Below are positions 11,801 to 21,829 of a DNA stretch of 64,000 nt, piece by piece. The position numbers and the translations under genes are program-made. Numbering within the stretch: the stretch's first letter is position 1; the number at the start of each line of letters is the position of its first letter. The stretch is from Isoetes taiwanensis (taxonomy: Eukaryota > Streptophyta > Lycopodiopsida > Isoetales > Isoetaceae), in assembly GCA_021234155.1 (NCBI GenBank), contig JAJEKV010000053.1:5426488-5490487 (forward strand), given 5' to 3'. The notes below the pieces were generated by a model that made no database searches, had not been told where the DNA came from, and was given only the letters and a program-made list of their open reading frames with translations.

Positions 11801-12251
11801 CAAAACAGATGGATTGTGGCAAGTATCTCTTGCATTGAAGATTGGTACCAAGGTGGTGTGCGACGCTCTTGGGAATCATTTCAAAGTGAGTTTAAGGTGA
11901 AATCACGGGACAAGCGAATTTGGGAAATGGTATTGGCCAATATTCCAACCTATGCTTCTCCACAGGTAGGTGCTTTTTGCCTACCTCGTGAAAACCTTGA
12001 TAAAACACATTTTGTGTCGAAGACATACAAGATTCTGCATGTGAACGAAACGATGAGTCTTCATACCCAATGGGAGGTAACAGCAGAAGATGACCAACTC
12101 AGTCAAATATGGAAATGGGTCTGGAAGAGCCACTTGCCACCAAAGGTATCCACACTACTATGGCAAATCTTTCATAGAGCAGTCAGGGTCAACATATTAG
12201 TAAATAAGTTCAACACAGATGTCTCACCGAGTTGCCCAATGTGCGGCCTGG
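8830..12251 (+). pseudogene. LINE ORF2: endonuclease and reverse transcriptase, defective
   Basis: Frame 8830-10404 starts with an apurinic-type endonuclease domain: ILSWNIRGIKSS, CLQEHKCKK, and SDHNP near residue 240. The usual catalytic GDFN reads GGFN here (about 9271). The RT domain follows: CITLIPKVKDP, a frame slip near 10,395, then DWRPITLLSTFYKIIAKGY, GFIPGRSILSNI and LKLDFKKA. A stop replaces the Tyr of the usual FKKAYDS motif at 10,632. GIRQGCPLAP then leads to a second frame slip near 10,850, the catalytic YADD at about 10,928-10,939, and a stop at 11,363. Frame 11,396-12,251 carries the connection region and zf-RVT start (HLPPKVSTLLWQIFHRA, CPMCG). The protein nicks DNA and primes reverse transcription at the nick. 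This copy cannot make it as written, though some breaks may be consensus errors. Confidence 0.85.
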
Positions 12252-12847
12252 TGTTAGTCCTGTGCCTCCTGGTACAGGACTATTCATGCATACGACGGAC
12301 CAAGTCAAGGCCAAGGATCCACAGTCAGGCACGGGTCAGTCGTCAAAGGCCCAACAGAAGACCAAGCAGACCACGCAGACAAAGACCACGCCTGGCGTCA
12401 AGAGGAAGCGCTCAGACAAGTGACGACCCGTCACCGCCCGCGTCAGCGTCAGCGTGATTTCATGCACTTCAAGCGGCACCGCCAGCATTCCTGCAAATCA
12501 GGCCTCCTTCCAGGAGTCGGCACCGAGATCAGTCAGAGTGTCTATATTGGGCCAAAGGCCATTGTACTATATATATGAGTAGAGCTAGCACATGAGTTTT
12601 TAGATGAGTTTTTTGAGTCTTATCTCATTTTTGCTGTCTTCTCTCATTGGAGAGCTCATGTATTCTTATGATATCAAGGAGTTCATTGCTTGACCATTGT
12701 TCTCTCATTGTGTTTTCTGTTTTCTCATTGTTCTCTCATCGTTCTTTTGCAAATCCCGTGTGACACAGCTACCGGATCCTCCTGTTTGATCCACGGGTCC
12801 TCACAGAGGGCTGTCTTGCAGGAGTTCCCGAACCCAGACCCAAAACA
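12252..12847 (+). repeat. LTR 1 (5' LTR of the Ty3/gypsy block), 596 bp
   Basis: Begins TGTTAGTCCTGTGCCTCCTG and ends CCCAAAACA, so has TG...CA termini. Highly similar to LTR 2 (17,854-18,450), truncated LTR 3 (32,026-32,310) and LTR 4 (42,123-42,705). A likely promoter/poly(A) zone is the ATATATATGAG segment near 12,570. The left flank is LINE ORF2. The 5 bases before it are CCTGG; the 5 bases after LTR 4 are CACAG, so no perfect target duplication is visible. Confidence 0.9.
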
Positions 12848-12848
12848 C

Positions 12849-12866
12849 TGTCGCCACTGCCGGGTC
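12849..12866 (+). promoter_or_regulatory. Probable tRNA primer-binding site
   Basis: TGTCGCCACTGCCGGG lies one base after LTR 1 and resembles the TGGCGCC...GCCGGGGA primer-binding sites of Ty3/gypsy elements. After LTR 2 the equivalent sequence begins TGGCACCACCC and fits less well beyond the first bases. Confidence 0.55.
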
Positions 12867-12894
12867 TGATTCGATTTTCCTTTATTCTGTTGCA

Positions 12895-14640
12895 ATGTCT
12901 GCACGCACCTTTACTCCAGAAGAACTTCTTACCCAGACGGCGTCTCGATTGGAGCGCCACCAACGACGGGAAGTTGTTCGCGACATGTATGGATCTGCTT
13001 ATGACATTGAGGGAGGCCACATTCGGTCTAGGGCTCAGTTGGCGCCACCTACTCCTCGTGTCCTGTCTCGTCCAAGTTCCCCACCTCAGACGTGCAAACA
13101 TTGTTCCCAGCCTCAGTCACCTCATCACTATCAGGAGCAATATCAAGCTCAATCTTCTCAACAGTACTTTCAGACCCCCGAAAATGCCTATATCCATCTT
13201 TCTTCTGGCCATACACCTCTGCCTTCACAACCATCATCTCCTCCGTGCGGCCAGGGATATCCACATGTCTCTTTTGCTCCTCCCCAGGAATTTCCATTCC
13301 CTACGTTTCCAACTGCTCTTCCTGTTTACAACCTCACCGACCTCAAACCCAATGATCAGGCACCTCCAGTACCTCCACCTCAGGCACCCCTTCATCAGGG
13401 CCCTTCTGGCACTATGCCACCCCCCACTCCGCCTCAATATCATCCTTATCCATTACCTGTTCAACCAAGCACTTTAACCTCTACCTTTCAGACTCTCAAG
13501 CTGACTTATCCAACCTTTGGCAACACGAAAGGCAAACACTTAGACCAAAGTGCTCAGGCCCACATGGAAGAATTTGAGGTTCTGGCTGCCCTCAATGGTC
13601 ATGCCCAACCTCAACTGAAATTCCACATCTTTTCCACCACGCTGCGTGGCTCTCCTCATCAATGGCTCATGTCCAACAAAAGCCACTGGAAACAAGATTG
13701 GTCAGAAATGAAAACTGCTTTTCTTTCTCACTATGGTACTACGGATGATGATCAACTTCATCTCAAGCAACTCAATGACCTCCAACAAGAGCCCACGGAG
13801 TCCGCCCGGGATTTTGCGGATCGTCTTCATATACTTCTCAGCAAACTTAAGGAGTACCCAACGCAGAGCTAGATTAAGTGCGGTTTCTCCGGGGACTCCC
13901 TCCGACTATCGCCTCATGTTGAATACATACCGAAGACTTTGGAGGCGGGCTATCGACCTTGTCAATCACTCGGTCAATGTTTCCTCTCATGGCGTGGCTC
14001 TTGAGAGCTCCCCTTCATTCCACGGTCATGGTTCCTCGGGCTATTTGCTTTCGGCCTCGGCCGCCAATCAGCGGCCTTGATGATCGGATCTGGTGCCATA
14101 TCTGTAAATATCAAGGCCACTTGGCAAATGAGTGCAACTCCACCAATGGCCCACCTCATTGCAAACGATGCAACATGTGCAATCATGCCACGGAATAGTG
14201 CACTCGCCCTCATCCTACACCTTTCAGACACAAGATGGTTTATCAAGTGCAAACCACACCTCAGCAACAATCGACCTATCAGCCGACACAAATGCAGGCT
14301 CAACCAATTCAACAATATCAGCAACCTCAGCAAAGGGGACCAAGCACTCGCCCCCCTTTTGATCCTTCTAAAGCTCAGTGTTATCACTGTCAAGAATGGG
14401 GTCATACCACCACGGCATGTCCTCAACTTCCTCAAGTTCAAGTACAACTTCCAGGCACAAATCAGACCACCTCAATACGCCTCACGGCTTATCAACTGTA
14501 GATTGCCAATGGCAAACAAGGCCCGCGTCCAGTTCTTCGGAAACCACCACGCGTGCCTCAGCAATCACGGTATCAACAAGCTCCTGCCAATCAACCTCAG
14601 ACGGATCAACAAGCCCAGGAAGAAATTTTTCAGGCTCTTA
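12895..14640 (+). pseudogene. gag: Ty3/gypsy gag polyprotein with CCHC zinc knuckles
   Basis: The frame 12,895-13,872 starts MSARTFTPEELLTQ and has a long Pro/Gln/Ser-rich region, then a retrotransposon gag core with HMEEFEVLAALNGHAQPQ and SARDFADRLHILLSKLKEYP. A stop at 13,870 and frame changes follow. Downstream are a CCHC knuckle at 14,094-14,135 (CHICKYQGHLANEC), a second with CKRCNMCNHATE ending at a stop, and a third at 14,379-14,420 (CYHCQEWGHTTTAC). Gag forms the virus-like particle and the knuckles bind the element RNA. A diverged minus-strand relative lies at 45.3-46.1 kb. Confidence 0.8.
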
Positions 14641-14699
14641 ATCCTCGATCACGGTACCGTCAAATTGGGTAGGTTTGGTTTCCGCGCCGGACCGGCGTC

Positions 14700-16527
14700 A
14701 CGCCCTTAACCATTCTTCCTCATGACACGCAACCTGCTTTTCCGGTCGACCACGATCCCTCATACGAGGACAAAAGGTTCACTTTGCCCCTGACACGGAG
14801 AAACTCATGCCTCATGTCATGCCTAAAGTCCGCCAAAGCATTCTAAACCTCATGCAAGGCTTTGAAGGCCTTACGTTGGCTAATGTCCATGCCACCACGA
14901 GCTCAACGGCGTCGGGATACACCCTCAACATCTCAACCTCCGCGCTCTCGGACATATCCGAATATTCTTTGCGGAGGTGGAGCTTCTCAAAAATTCTTTG
15001 CTTCATTACCACGCACTCCGGCTCCCTTGGATCCGGTGATCCCTTTTCTCATGTGCCTCTGGAACTCCAAGAGGAGCTTGCAAAAATCAAAATTCCTTTT
15101 AAGTCGGCAACAATTTTGAAACTATGTCCGCTCTCAAGGACCGGTTACCTCTCCCAAGCAGTTTTGGTTGGGGGCGTGCTACCTCCACACCCACGGTACA
15201 TGCCACGGTGGGCAATCAACAAGTCAACCATGTTCAAATTGGCCGGGGGTAGTCTTTGTAAATCTTATCACGGATAAACTCCAAGCAAATGGGCATCAAA
15301 CAACTCTATCGTGCCCCATATGACATCAAATTGGCTAATGGCCCATATCCGCAACCTCAAAAGGCGTCCGCCTCTTCTTCACATCAACATTGGTGATCAG
15401 ATTCCCCTTGGAATTTGATGTTTGGAAAGGCTGGAGAAGATCCGGTGATTATGAAATGTTGGTGTGAGACCTTTTCTCCGTCGGGCCAAGAGTATCCATT
15501 CTTGGGCCCCGCGGATCGGTTAGTCATCACGGATGGTCACCTCAATGCCACTATGGACTTGGAAGCGGCAAGATCATTTCGGTTGACAATCTTTGAACCT
15601 TCTCTCTCCGACCACCAGATTACGAAGAAGCCCAAAATATTTATCAAGTTCGGGCTCTCGCTGCGGAGTCTTCCTCGTCATCCTACCACGAATATGCTAA
15701 TCCTTGGGGAGAGATGACTCTTGATCGAGACGTTGTGGCGGCTTTGCTTGACCCCAACACGGCTCCTTGCAATCACATCCAGCGTGTTGATCACTTTTCG
15801 GATCTGAGAACTTCCTTGAAGCGGTTGATGTCCATCTTTGTCATGAAGCAACCTTTGGTTGCGGCGATCGGCAACCTCTCTTCTTCACCATCGGGCGCCA
15901 CTCATCTGTCATGTTTCAACCTCCTGCTCATGTTGTTCAAGACCACGAAGTTATCCCACATATTGGGACTCGGAAGTCGAGATTGTAGGCGTTGGCAACA
16001 ATCGGCCCGTCCATTCTTTGCCCAATCTCCCAACACCCTATCGTAAAAGGGCGTCCATTTGTTCAAAAGTTCAAACACATTTTGGCTTTGGAGCTACGAG
16101 AGACCTTTGGGGATCAACAAAAACTTGGGGAACTCACCATTCCTACCAAATCCGATGCCGTCTTGTATAGCAGCGGCGATGCAATCCGGCTCAACCCCAA
16201 TTCACCGTGATCGCGTCAAAGCGAAATTGACAAACTTCTTCTTTTGCAGGGTTTGATCTATGAGGTCAAACATTCTGAATGGGTGAGCCCCATCGTCATT
16301 GCTCTCAAACACAATGGTAAGATCCGCGTTTGCGTGGACTACCGAAAACTCAATCAGGCCACGGAGCGTGATCATTTCCCACTTCCCTTCACATACCGAG
16401 GTTACGGAAGAGGTCGGTTGGCCATGAGATGTACTCCTTCATGGATGGTTTTTCTGGCTACAATCAAATCTCAATCAAAGAATCTGATCAACTCAAGACT
16501 ACTTTTACCACCCCGTGGGGTACCTTA
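14700..16527 (+). pseudogene. pol: Ty3/gypsy protease and reverse transcriptase remnants
   Basis: Decayed and multiply frame-shifted. A protease-like stretch around 15,205-15,300 reads VGNQQVNHVQIG with no intact Asp-Ser/Thr-Gly triad. RT is clearer: IYEVKHSEWVSPIVIALKHN, then KIRVCVDYRKLNQATERDHF at 16,244-16,385, and in another frame SFMDGFSGYNQISIKESDQ and TTFTTPWGT to about 16,520. The RT stops there, before the catalytic YxDD region, where sequence shared with the ORF-X element begins. RNase H and integrase are absent. Confidence 0.75.
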
Positions 16528-17853
16528 TCCTTTTGAAGTGGTACGCGGCAAATGGCCAGGTTCATCAACAGCCACTCCGCAGTGTGGATTTTCTACGGAT
16601 CTGGCCGGATCTCTCTGTGGAAGACAAGGGTTTATTTTGTGCCCTCTTAGTCTTTGATCAACTTCGATTACGAAGATCAGATTTAGTCATCTTCCGAGTT
16701 GTTCAGCCAATGGCTTATGTTTTCCATGACTTCTACCTGGCAGATATACATGATAAATTTCAAGATGAGGCACATCGTGTTTTTCGAGGCAACTCCCATG
16801 CTGCTTGGTTGTTATTGCCCACCAACCAGTATTTCAAGGATCACGCTCAGTCTCAGGCCTTTGAACAAGAGTACATGCCTGAACTTGCTCAGCACTTACC
16901 TCTGTGGCAGGCTGAAACATTGGAACAGGTATGGAGGAATTTAGCGCATCCTGAGGATCTTGAGTTTGCTCAAATTTATATGCAGCACTTGGGAGGCTAC
17001 AATCAATTGCGTGGCCTTCTGGACAGCAAGACCATCCCAACGGGTTGGGTCAATCCTCCTGTCTATAGTACTCCTCTCTGCTTCAGAGTGGGACCATTGG
17101 TGTCGTGCCCTTGATCAGGATCTTGTTCGTGAATTCAGGGACATGGCTCAGCAACCACGCCCACGGGCATGGCTCCCTCTCCATATGCTTCCTTAGGAGT
17201 CCCTCCACGCCCCCAGTTTCTCTCTTCTGAATGGCGTCTTCCCTTTTGGACGAAGGTCTTGGATGGCCACGCTGGGTGGACTCCGCCTCAGATCTCGACG
17301 GATCTCCGGTGGGATCCCCGTTTTGTCAGACGTTCCAATTGGGAGGATGGTGCCACCTTGGACACTACTGCAAATTGGATCTATATTGCTAATGAGCGTG
17401 GTTGGCAACGGCCTACTGATGCTCTTCATGGCCTTGATACCTTCTTGCAGAATGCCGCAACCTCACCAGACCCTTCAGTTCACCGTCAAGCTAGCTTCTG
17501 TGCTGCTCTCAAATGCATCCTGGTAAGCTCCTTAAATCGGCAGCGTCCTATCTTTTATTGCAACCCGAATGCGGCGTCGGTTGCCGGTCTTGTTTTGTCT
17601 TCTCATGGAGTGCCGATTCGTTCCTTGAGCCCATCTTTGCCACGGAAAACATGAGTGCGCTCTAAATTCCTCATTGATGCAGATTCACGCCCTTGGGCTC
17701 AACACTCGGCAGCTCTTCAAATCGCGGGACCTCATTGGTAAATACCATAATGGTGCCGTCCTCATTCCGTGAGGATCACTTTCAAAGCGCTAGCTTCTCG
17801 CCCTCGGAAACACTTCCTCCTTTTCTTCACTCGAGTGTCGTTTGGTGGGGGAG
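16528..17853 (+). pseudogene. 3' part of ORF-X fused behind the gypsy RT (copy A)
   Basis: From the PFEV codons near 16,533 the sequence matches the 3' third of ORF-X at 30,690-32,025 and 40,795-42,122. Readable stretches include AYVFHDFYLADIHDKFQDEA, HLGGYNQLRGL, WDPRFVRRSNWEDGATLDTT and WIYIANERGWQRP. This copy keeps CAG/CTG words that are altered in the other copies and is the best guide to the protein. No known domain recognised. It ends in a purine-rich tract (TGGGGGAG, 17,846-17,853) directly before LTR 2, a good polypurine tract. The join to RT makes element 1 a chimera. Confidence 0.65.
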
Positions 17854-18450
17854 TGTTAGTCTGTACCTCCTAGTGCAGGACTATTTCATCATCTGATGGA
17901 CCAAGTCAAGGCCAAGGATCCCACGGCCGAGGCGCAGGTCGGTCGTCAAAGGCCCAAACAGAAGACCAAGCGGAGACCACTTGAGACAAAGACCACGCTG
18001 GCGTCAAGAGGGCTTCGGACAAGTGGCTGGCCCATCACGCGCCGCCTCGGCGTCCGGCGTGATTCGGCACTTCAAGAGCACCGCCGGCCATTCACTGCAA
18101 ATCAGGCCTCCTTCCGGAGTCGGACACGAGATTAGTCAGAGTGTCTATATTGGGCCAAAGACCATTGTACTATATATATGAGTAGAGCTAGCACATGAGT
18201 TTTTAGATGAGTTTTTTGAGTCTTATCTCATTTTTGCTGTCTTTTCTCATTGGAGAGTTCATGTATTCTTATGATATCAAGGAGTTCATTGCTTGACCAT
18301 TGTTCTCTCATTGTGTTTTCTGTTTTCTCATTGTTCTCTCATCGTTCTTTTGCAAATCCCGCGTGACACAGCTACCGGATCCTCCTGTTTGATCCACGGG
18401 TCCTCACAGAGGGCTGTCTTGCAGGAGTTCCCGAACCCAGACCCAAAACA
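17854..18450 (+). repeat. LTR 2, 597 bp
   Basis: TGTTAGTCTG start and CCCAAAACA end, colinear with LTR 1 over its full length. It serves as the 3' LTR of the chimeric gypsy element (12,252-18,450) and is also positioned as the 5' LTR of the ORF-X element. Confidence 0.9.
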
Positions 18451-19132
18451 CTGGCACCACCCATCCATGGGAATGCCACGGTTGTGGCACCTCCACAGGT
18501 CCAAGCAGTCCATCTTGCATGTTATCCACTCAAGGCAGTTCGAAGGCATGGTGCACTTGTCGTGAAGTCCTGCAGCAGACATACTGAGCGCCATCGGGTG
18601 TCTCAGCTTCACCCACTATTTCTCTTATATAGCCAACCGAGGACCTCCCTGTCGACGTGGACCAATCAGAAAATTTGCCAACGTGTTAGCAATGCAAGGC
18701 TCTTTCTAATTCCAGAATCTTTTCTCCCGCCGCATATCTAGCCATGGTACCTTCTGACACTTTCGTTTTAATGATATCCCACTTCGAGTTGCCAGCATTA
18801 AATGACATTCCTTCTTTTCACGCCCGTCGAACATTAATGTGTGTCCCTTCGGCAGCTGTCACATCCGATCATTCCCTTACGTCTCATCACCACCGTTCAC
18901 TGCTTCTCCCTTTACCATTTGGGGACTTAGCCAAAATTTTGCCTCTCAATAGCCTCCTTCGCATCTGTCGCCACCTGGCATCATCAACGGTTGCCGGTTC
19001 ATTCTCATCATGCCCCTTCGCCAACACTTGTGCGCCCTAGAACCTTTTCGCCTATCTGCATTTTTGTCTTCCATTCTCCGCTCTCCGCCTTCGCAACACA
19101 GTTCTTCCTGTTCCTTTCCGACGCTCTTCGCC
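18451..19132 (+). other. 5' leader of the ORF-X element
   Basis: Untranslated-looking stretch between LTR 2 and the ORF-X start. It begins with a possible primer-binding site (TGGCACCACCC) and contains no supported ORF. Confidence 0.45.
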
Positions 19133-20101
19133 ATGGCTGCACCCAAATTTCCTACACTTCAAGCTTCTACTCCAAGGGATCCGGCTCTTTTCGAGTCTGT
19201 GTCTTTCTCGACGCCCACCTTTCGTGAGGCCCTCATTGGTCCGAGTCGTGAAGTGGCGGAATGCCAGGCGCTTTACGCATTTTCGCAAATGGACCTCCCG
19301 GCCCCAAATCCGGAGCAATTGAAGCAGTTCATCGCTCACATCATCAACAGCCTGGAAGCATATGCTACTGTGGTCGATGGCACCACCATCTTGCTTACTC
19401 AGCCCCTGATTTCTAAGGTATTCCGTATTCCTTTGCACACACCTTCTTTATCTTGGGCTGCCTTACAGGACATAGATGTCACTCAGTTCGGCGCTCCTCC
19501 TTATCAAGCAAACATGCATTGCCTCACCAATATTGCAAAGTCCCACGACACGTTTGTAAAGTTTTTATGGCGCAAATTGCTTGGGTATTCTATCAAGAAC
19601 ACCCATATCAATAAGCCGTTATATAATATGGTGATCACAGCCATCCGCTCCACTCACCATATTGATTGGCCATAGCTGTTGTTCTACCGCCTCCTTCATG
19701 GAGTAGACCGCATTCGGGCTGCCCCCTCCTCTGTCTTTGAAGCCTCAGTGGGTGGCCATCTTCAAGCCCTCATCCGTCATTATCTTCCTATTCCTAAGTC
19801 CCCTTCCATTTCTCATGCCTCCACTCAACAATCTCTGCATTCACATCCTCAACACCAACAGGCTGCATCTTCACGACATCCTTCTCCTGGTCCTGTTCCA
19901 CACAACACTACGCATGTTACTGTCTCTTCTTCCTCCACGGAAACCACGCCCTCCACTTCTCGTCATGTCTCTCAGACGTCACAAACGCGGCCACAACAGG
20001 GCCCTGCACCTCCACATCCTCGCCAGCTTCTGTATCAATACCAGCAGGATGTTCAAGCTGCTGCTCTCAAGTTGCAAGAATCCCAGGACGTTCTCATGCA
20101 T
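19133..20101 (+). CDS. ORF-X, N-terminal part (uncharacterised retroelement protein)
   Basis: The chosen start is the ATG at 19,133 (MAAPKFPTLQASTPRD), in a CCATGG context; the frame is also open upstream to 19,010. A globular N-terminal region of about 210 residues includes PREV-type sequence ALYAFSQMDLPAPNPEQLKQ and TFVKFLWRKLLGYSIKN, then a single in-frame TAG at 19,673. The same frame continues with LLHGVDRIRAAPSSVF, then a Ser/Pro/Gln/His-rich linker and the start of a coiled coil (QDVQAAALKLQESQDVL). Transposon T1 interrupts it at about 20,102; the rest resumes at 29,976. No RT, integrase or zinc-knuckle signature is present. It sits where gag would sit in an LTR element, so a particle-type role is possible, but that is inference. 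Confidence 0.55.
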
Positions 20102-20190
20102 AAGCATAGTTTCATTAAATTTGGAATTCTGAAGACAAGTTGGAATAATTTTTATATAGTATACCTTGGAGGGTTATGTATACCTCAATA

Positions 20191-20400
20191 CTTATAGTAT
20201 GGTTATGTGTATTACAAAAGGTTATGTATACCTGTTGTATACTAACACAACCAGATTACAATAAGATAAGAAGTACTATTATTCTTCTACTATTACTTAT
20301 AGTATGGTTATGTGTATTACAAAAGGTTATATATACCTGTTGTATACTAACACAACCAGATTACAACAAGATGATAAGTACTATTATTCTTCTACTATTA
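20191..20400. repeat. Two-copy tandem repeat, period 105 bp
   Basis: The unit starting CTTATAGTATGGTTATGTG at 20,191 is repeated from 20,296 with few differences. It lies just inside the left end of T1. Confidence 0.85.
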
Positions 20401-20467
20401 CTATTCGAATCATCGAGAACCCGAGGAAAGGCGCTCGAGAGATCCCTTTTCGATCATGAACATTTGA

Positions 20468-20775
20468 TGCTCTCTATTCCATATAAGATGGATGATAACA
20501 TCGAAGGGATCGGGGATAATGGCGAGGATTGAGAACAACGATGGTGAAACCCGGTCTTCAAGCGGTATATCTGCGCTCATGGCACCGCTTGAAGTCCTCA
20601 TGATTCATCTTGCAAGTGATAGAATCACGTTCGGGACGAGAATCGTCATAGTTAGACGGAGGCCAATGTTGCTGCACTTGGCAATTTGATGTATATTTAT
20701 ACCCACCAAAACTATTGATGGTATATACCCACCAAAATTATTGATGGTATATACATAGAAATTATTGGATCATAT
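20468..20775. repeat. Module shared between transposons T1 and T2
   Basis: About 280-300 bp, from GATGCTCTCTATTCCATAT onward, that recur in the same orientation at 53,305-53,650 in T2. It ends in short tandem repeats containing TTATTGATGGTATATAC. The shared block links the two transposons. Confidence 0.75.
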
Positions 20776-20810
20776 ACATACCTGAATGGTATTCGTATAA
20801 TGGCAATGAA

Positions 20811-21640
20811 CATCAATAATTTTACTTCACTATAGAGGTCATTCATCTCCCATGGCTTCCTTGCACGATCGTGGGAGAATATCGAACCATCAAGTGCTAC
20901 ATGAGCTACAATGATGCGTATGATTGCGCAATAAGTGTCAAGATGGATCCATGGCTGCAATCCAAAGCAGATGGTCCTGCGAGTGCTTGCAGGAAGCTCA
21001 CTCGTGTTGTGATCCACCTATATTGGCTTCCTGATCAGGAGATCTATGAGCTGAATGCCATCACCTCAGCAAGTGTTGATGATGAGTGAATCAGTGATGA
21101 TCGTATGCACATTAAGGATATAATAATATAAGCACTTATGATTTTTGTATCACATTGGGATATATATAATATAAGTATAGTGAATATTAGTTGATGTATA
21201 GAATCTGAGTACATGATAGAATCATACACGTGATGCAGTACATGATACTTGTATCGGCTCAATGATGGCGCTACTGAGTCCACCCCAATAATTCACATCA
21301 ATAATTTTACTTCACTATAAAAGCGGCTCCATTCGGGGCTAGAGGTCATTCATCTCCCATGGATTATTTGCCTCATACATTTCACCACATCGAGGCGATC
21401 AAGTGCTCAATGAGCCACTCGATCTTGTTGGTTGCCTAGGCGGGCATCTTCTTCTTGATCCCTACTGCGAAGAAAAGCTTTGGGGCGAGATTCGTTGCCT
21501 TGCGTCAATTAGTGTTATGATCCATCTGATTTGGCTTCACGCGCGCATGAGCTATGAGATATCGAGGGGATCACTACTGAGAATCTTGAAGATGAATGAA
21601 TCATGTTCAACATATAAGCACTTGACCATCTTATCTATGA
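20811..21640. repeat. Diverged direct repeat, spacing about 485 bp
   Basis: CATCAATAATTTTACTTCAC and AGAGGTCATTCATCTCCCAT occur at 20,811-20,860 and 21,296-21,360, and the following 250 bp stay related. A short ORF (20,871-21,089, 72 aa, with VVIHLYWLPDQEIYEL) has a decayed counterpart at 21,500-21,600. No function recognised. Confidence 0.6.
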
Positions 21641-21829
21641 ATCATGTATGCATTTATATATTAAAGATGTAAGCAATTATATATGATCACAAATATAGTA
21701 ATGTACAAGATCTTATGTATTAAGATGAAAGATATGTATTACAAGTACAAGATCTCATGTATTAAGATGAACAATGTGCTATGTCTTTCCACATGTCTAC
21801 AATATATTTGAATTTGGATTTGTTTCGGC

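Larger units (their letters stand above)
6786..12251 (+). mobile_element. L1-type LINE, 5' and central part; 3' end lies at 42,706-43,193
   Basis: Non-LTR retrotransposon in plus orientation with the usual plant L1 order: ORF1 (DUF4283-like plus basic tail), then ORF2 (endonuclease, reverse transcriptase, zf-RVT). The element is split after the zf-RVT cysteines CPMCG at 12,251 by the LTR block and resumes at 42,706, where the frame again reads ETIEHCFMHC. It ends in an 18-base poly(A) at 43,176-43,193. The 5' boundary is uncertain: the word CTAATGTCT at 6786-6794 recurs just beyond the poly(A) (43,203-43,211), whereas a 14-bp word at 3034-3047 also recurs at 43,193-43,206. The copy is defective, with at least two frame breaks and two stops in ORF2. 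Confidence 0.85.

Noticed and set aside
16380-16420. T2-type hairpin word (ACCGAGGTTACGGAAGAGGTC) inside gypsy RT
   Set aside because: It is explained by normal RT codons just upstream of FMDGFSGYNQ; the similarity is coincidental.
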